DNA of 64,000 nt from Echria macrotheca (taxonomy: Eukaryota > Ascomycota > Sordariomycetes > Sordariales > Schizotheciaceae), in contig MU839852.1 in the NCBI GenBank assembly GCA_030411725.1, positions 247,169 through 311,168 on the forward strand, written 5' to 3'. The notes below the pieces were generated by a model. The model was not told where the DNA came from, did not search any database, and saw only the letters and a list, made by a program, of their open reading frames with translations. Below are positions 59,270-64,000 of the stretch, piece after piece. The position numbers were made by a program, and so were the translations under genes. The first letter of the stretch is position 1; each line of letters begins with the position of its first letter.

Positions 59270-61988
59270 GGTGTGTTGGGTTCTCAGTGATTCCGCTAAC
59301 GAGGCAAGTGATTCTTATGAAGAAGCTGGAGATAATGGCGGACTGATTATCGACGAGGCGATTCATCGGCCCCTTTTATAGACAAATCTCCAGCGCCATC
59401 TTCCCCGTCAACATGCCCTCCTCCTCCCGTCCATCTTTCGCTCATCCCGGACATGGGCCCATTCTTCCAGCTCGGCACTAACACGACTCACTCAAACGAC
59501 ATATGTCGGCATCACCACCGCGGATTGCCGCAGAGCCTCATGTCCCTTACACAGCCTCAGGCCGAAGCGGACACATCTGTCGAGTATCGCAGCCCGTCGC
59601 CGATAAGAGCCTCATATCTGATTGGAAAGGGAGGGACGAAAAGTGCAACTCTCGACCCGTGCTTGCAGACAGCTGGAGGGTCATCTGGGACGTCCCGTGC
59701 ATGAGCTAGACCGCAGATTCTCATCCACCCCCGTTCACAGCTGCCTCGGGCCGCCAATGACGAACGAGTCCGTCATAGCCGGTTGGGGACGAAAACGTGG
59801 GAGTCGAGGGCATTGGCCAATCGGAGGGGGGAGAATTACCAAATCCATGATTCCAAGAAGCTTCCCTACTTGGCTGATGGCATGATTCCGGAGGGAGGGG
59901 TACGGTAGCGTGGGAAAATGTGCAGAAAAGATGCGGCTCTGCTGGGGAGAGTCTCTTGGTTCTTGGTTGCGAACTTGCGTCGTTTGTTACCGTACCGGAG
60001 CCTGTTACTGGCTGGAGCTCCGAGTCGGGGCTGGAAACGTCGGATGCGGCTCTGCGGGCTTGGCTTTTCGCTTTTTCCCCTCATTTCTCATGCCCACAGC
60101 CACGCCGGGCTCCGTCCCTTTCCCCGCTGCTCCTCTCCACTCGTGTTTCCCTTCTCCTCTCATCAGCCCCGTTTCCCCGTTCCCGGCACCGGTTCGACTC
60201 CGGAGGGGGAGGCTTATCACCGGTTTTTTTTTGCACTGCCACAGACTAAGGTAGTCTTAGATGCTTTCAGCACGACGCATCCGGGCGGGCCCTGTTCACA
60301 GAAATTCACCAGCGGTCTCTCTGCTTGAGGGGGAGAAAACACACCACTGGCTCCTTGGCAAAGTCGATGAATAATATATCCCAACCTAGGGAGGAGGAAA
60401 TCTAGCCTGGTCCCGTCGTCTCCAGTCGTCTCGTATCCCGCCCATACATGAATCGTCTCGATATCAGGGCATCGGACAAAACAACAATTCAGCCTCACGA
60501 GTCACGACCTAGTACGGTCTAGACTTGTTAGTTTCGTGATACACACTAAGACATACAGCAGCGTAAGGTAACATCAACAACAAAAAAAAACCGCACATTC
60601 GTTTTAGGAAATGTTGAATTCACGGCCCCGGCAGTTTTCAGCCCGCCACTTGCTATGGATGCTATCCCCGAACCGGATGTCGTCCCGCCCGATCGGACAA
60701 GACCGATTGGTCGGGTCGGGGGTCCTGCCGGGGCCCGGGGGAGGGGTATCAGACAAGCGGGCGGGCGGGTGGGGCAGGCAGGCAGGCTCGGGCAGGCTGC
60801 ACTACTAGTTACAGTACCGCGCTCCGCCGTGTCACCGTGGGTTATGCTCACCCTGGTGGGCCGGATCCATAATGCCCTGTCCAGTCCATTGGACTAATGC
60901 CGTGGATCCGGCCGAGACTGTGTGGACTGCCGACTGCGGGAGGCCGGCGAATCATGAACGGCGGGCTACTAAAGTACCTACTCAACTCTGCAAGTGGGCT
61001 TTTACGGCTTTTTCTTTTCTGTTTTGGTCAGGGTGAGTCTCTCTCAGCAACAGTACACAGTAAGTGGAGCAGGGGGGGAGAAGGACGGCCGGCGAGTCAG
61101 GCTGGATTTCCTTTTCCTCATGAGAGAAAGAGAACCAATTGCCGTCCCCCGGAGCGGACACGGCCCGGGTTGGTTGGCCGTTGGTCTGTTGGCCGCCGTT
61201 CGCCGGGTACGGCAAGGATCGACCATGGGCCACGGCGTTTGTCTGCTGCTGTGGGTGTTTCAGAGCTGACCAATGGTAGGTGCAGGGTCGATGGAACTGG
61301 CTGACAGCCTGACTGACTGACACATGGCCCGCGCATGCCGAGTGCGACGACACTTTCAATTGTCATTGCTTGTAGCTGGGTGGTAGAGGGACTGGTGGTT
61401 AGGGTTGATTGGTTGACGGAAAGCACCTTGGCAGAGCCGCATTTCGTCGAGGGGACTTGGGTGTACCTACGTACTCTACCTGGGTCCTGGGACGGCTTGC
61501 GCAAGTGGACTGCACCCAATCGAGGCAGCTTCTGAAAGGGTTGCCAGAATTATTAGGTCAGCACCTTACGATCCTAACGGTACTTACCTGTTTATCGTTT
61601 CGGGGTCGGGACGGAAGCTTCTGAAGGTAAAACCCTTCTCATCTAGGAAAATAGTTTAGTCCGCGAACACATTCATCGGATTTTCGATGCTGTTGGGTTC
61701 GACTATGGCGATCCTCGCCCTTATAGACGGCTTTCGACGATGCTATCGCTATAACGTTTATCGCCCACATGATGGTGGTGGAGCTGCTAAAGTCCGACGA
61801 GTCAACATTCATCGAACGTTTACGGTTGCTAGCACGGAGATTTATACGTATGTTACTTGTGGGCTGATATTACAATGGACCATTACCATGCACAAGCCGA
61901 GCCCACTGTGAAGGGCCTCATGTTCGACAAGCCGTTCTTGCTGGCTAACATCTGAGCTGTACGAGGGGCCAATCGGGGATTGGAAATC
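59270..61988. other. Long region without a supported gene
   Basis: 2.7 kb upstream of the dioxygenase. It contains the gene's promoter, a C-rich block (about 60060-60200), a GC-rich block (about 60660-60800), and no ORF with domain character. A GGTTCGACTCC-like sequence near 60186-60196 resembles a tRNA B box but no tRNA fold was found. Confidence 0.45.
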
Positions 61989-62055
61989 TCAAAGCGCAGC
62001 ACCTACCGAAGCGAGCTTCAGCGAGCCGGAGGGTGCGGAAGGTTTGAACCCACCT

Positions 62056-62570
62056 GAAGCAATTTTAATCCGTGATGGCCGTGATGGCCGTGATGGCCGT
62101 GATGGCTGTGGTGGTGGTGGTTGGTGGTGGCGGTGGTGGTGGTGGTTGGGGAGCTTTGCTTACCTGTAGCAATTCTGATCCGTGATGGCTGTGGTGGTAG
62201 TGGTGGTGGTGGTGGTGGGCCTGGTGGTGGTAGTAGTAGTAATAGTGGTGGTGGTGGTTGGAGGAGCTACTTACCTATAGTAATTCTGATCCGGAATGGC
62301 TGTGATGGCTGTGATGGTTGTGATGGCTGTGGTGGTAGTGGTGGTAGTAGTAGTTGGGGTTTTACTTACCTTACCTGTAATAATTTTGATCTGTGATGGC
62401 TGATGTGCTTGTGGTGGTGGTAGTAGTAGTAGTTTAAATAGTAGTGGTTGAGAAATCTTATCTACTTGTAGTAATTCTGATCTGTGATGGCTGTAGCGGT
62501 TGTGGTGGTGGTGGTGGTGGTGGTGGTGGTGGTGGTGGTTGCGTTGGATCGCGTTGGAAGATTTTGGTGG
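62056..62570. repeat. Degenerate tandem repeat of about 93-110 bp, five copies
   Basis: Each unit begins with an AGTAATTCTGATC-like stretch then GTGATGGCTG and a (GGT)n or (GTGGTA)n tract. Copies begin near 62056, 62166, 62276, 62375 and 62468. Later copies show C-to-T changes relative to the first (for example GATCCG versus GATCTG), and unit length shrinks from 110 to 93 bp. Confidence 0.75.
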
Positions 62571-62629
62571 AGGAAGTGCGTGTTGTAGTGGAAATTTGGA
62601 GCTGGTGGTATGGATTATAATGACTGGCT

Positions 62630-62755
62630 AATGGTGCCTCGCTGAGTGGGTTTATATGTAACGATTGATTAATGGTGCCTTGTTAAGTGGGTTTATATTT
62701 AACGACTAACTAATGGTGCCTTTTTGAGTGGGTTTAGAAACTTAATTGATTAATG
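62630..62755. repeat. 41-bp tandem repeat
   Basis: Three copies plus a partial fourth. AATGGTGCC starts at 62630, 62671 and 62712, and a last AATGG at 62752. Each copy has AGTGGGTTTA in the middle. Differences between copies are mostly C/T and A/G transitions. Confidence 0.8.
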
Positions 62756-62876
62756 GCTGTTGAGCTTCGTTTTTCTTTCTTTTTTGTGGCCTAAGCTGCC
62801 TGATGTACCCATTTGAATTCAAACCTCCGTACCTACCTCCGCTTGCAAGCTCGCTTCGGTAGGTGCTCCGCTTTGA

Positions 62877-63984
62877 ATTAATACGTGGGATGACCGAGAA
62901 CAGGAGTGTAAATGATAGGAAATGTGATATCCAACGCCACCAGCACTAGTTTCCACGCCTTGGAGTGGCGTTAAGTGGTTGCGTGGTAAGGTAGGACGGT
63001 AGTTCTTTTGTGTTTCTCTTCAGCCGCATTTGGTAAGGGTTTGGACCTATCAGGATGCTCATCACCTCCGAATATGTCTCTGTATCATGTCATGAATATC
63101 TATCTACCTATTCACAATGTCAGCTGAGAAGTGGTCTAGATTCTGTGGAGGGCATTACACGGGCAGCCAGGCAGAGACGCGGACCGGGAAAGTATTGCGA
63201 TGAATTGATCGATCTCAAGGCAATCGGCCGATTCCCGACGCTCGTCAGTGTATCGTCGTGTTTGGAAACCCCATGTTAAGAAACATTCTTATGGGTTCAT
63301 GGCTCGAGTCGGCGATAGTGGGTGACAATGTCGACAGAAGAGAAACCCATCACGGGTGGGACACCCACGCTGCAATTGGCGCGATCCTCGCAGAATTGTC
63401 GTATACCAGGTACCGATCTTCGCGTGGGCCGTCAAAATCAACACCAAATGTTGAGCGACGATGTGGTTATTGGGTTCCTTTGCCAATTTTGACTGGCAGG
63501 GTGGCCAGCAAGAACGTTTGATGAGGCAAGGTAGAGTGGTGCTGGGTGTTGAGCGGTCAACACCAAGATCCGAAACAGAGATACTTGTTTGAGTTGTGTA
63601 TAGAAATACTCAATCTATGCGACTAAAACGGCCGACGATACCATGCCGACTTTGGACGGGGAAGAAGACATGTGATTGTGTCAAGAGGAGGAATGGAGAG
63701 AAGAAGCTTTGGGACTGGTACCACAACCACCAAAAACTAGATGAAAATGTGTAAGTTTGACGCTACGCGATGAAACTTATCCTGACACCTAGCAAGTCAT
63801 CAGCTATATCATGACTGGGGTTCTTCATTGACCCAGGTTTCCTAGAGAACGACCCATCTGCGTGGATGGGCTTGGTTGGGGGTTGGGGTGGAAGGGGGGG
63901 GGGGGGGGGGGGGGGGGTTGTTTCCACCCCAAAAACAAGAACCAAGGTATATAAAAAAAATCCCACCACCCCAAAATTAACCAA
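62877..63984. other. Terminal region without a supported gene, poly-G run
   Basis: 1.1 kb with short ORFs only. A run of 24 G at 63894-63917 is followed by an A-rich tail. Such a run is unusual and could be an assembly edge or a real homopolymer. No gene seen. Confidence 0.45.
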
Positions 63985-64000
63985 AAACCAAAGGACCCGT

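Larger units (their letters stand above)
61989..62876. mobile_element. TIR-bounded segment with tandem repeats, candidate non-autonomous element
   Basis: Two inverted repeats of about 60 bp bound an 888-bp segment. The left starts TCAAAGCGCAGCACCTACCG at 61989; the right, read on the minus strand, starts TCAAAGCGGAGCACCTACCG at 62876. The first 30 positions differ by one base, then similarity weakens but continues to GGTTTGAA. Between them lie repeats of about 93-110 bp (five copies starting near 62056, 62166, 62276, 62375, 62468) and a 41-bp repeat. No transposase ORF. No clear target-site duplication was found. It could be a TIR element that captured or grew minisatellites. Confidence 0.5.

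Noticed and set aside
60110..60232. tRNA-like B box (GGTTCGACTCC) followed by a T run
   Set aside because: No matching acceptor stem or A box can be folded upstream; probably chance.
62056..62570. CRISPR-like array
   Set aside because: The units are contiguous degenerate minisatellites with no unique spacers, and the genome is fungal.

Overview
The window is nuclear DNA of a filamentous ascomycete, most likely a Sordariomycete and possibly Sordariales or Chaetomiaceae-like. The evidence is GC-rich coding sequence, many short introns (about 45-140 nt) with GTRNGT donors, CT-rich leaders, and fungus-specific families (Zn2Cys6 and Clr5 regulators, Ser-rich single-pass surface proteins). The assignment is inferred from gene style, not from a database search. 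I support 24 protein-coding genes. Exon boundaries were set by hand from splice consensus, reading-frame phase and family continuity. No rRNA, convincing tRNA, CRISPR or prophage was seen.

Layout. 0.2-7.4 kb: a Zn2Cys6 regulator, an ammonium transporter (Mep/Amt) on the minus strand, and a divergently transcribed amino-acid/GABA-type permease. The 1.9 kb between the two transporters carries several GATA-type sites, which suggests shared nitrogen control. 7.8-16.1 kb: an unknown protein, a long gene-free stretch, a Cys/Ser-rich single-pass membrane protein, a DJ-1/Hsp31-type protein and a small unknown. 17.2-24.4 kb: a Clr5-domain protein, DDB1, and the mitochondrial Rieske iron-sulfur protein. 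27.2-33.9 kb: a secreted wall-type protein with dibasic processing sites, an R3H-associated protein, and a PAN-like surface protein. 35.8-41.9 kb: a PQ-loop membrane protein, a WRAP53/Swt21-like WD protein, and a 991-aa protein whose C-terminus looks like an XPF-like fold (candidate Zip2/SHOC1 meiotic factor). 42.3-47.4 kb: a Baeyer-Villiger-type flavin monooxygenase and a Yvc1-like TRP channel. 47.9-59.3 kb: a small Cys-rich protein, a C2H2 regulator, an unknown, a FAR1-type DNA-binding protein, another single-pass surface protein, and a TauD/TfdA-like dioxygenase.

The last 4.7 kb has no gene. It holds the strangest structure of the window: an 888-bp segment bounded by inverted repeats of about 60 bp and filled with two families of decaying tandem repeats. 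It may be a non-autonomous TIR element or a TIR-bounded minisatellite with RIP-like decay.

Most genes are unrelated housekeeping or surface functions, not one pathway. The only plausible functional grouping is the nitrogen-uptake pair at the left end. No secondary-metabolite cluster, heterokaryon-incompatibility locus or defence island is evident.
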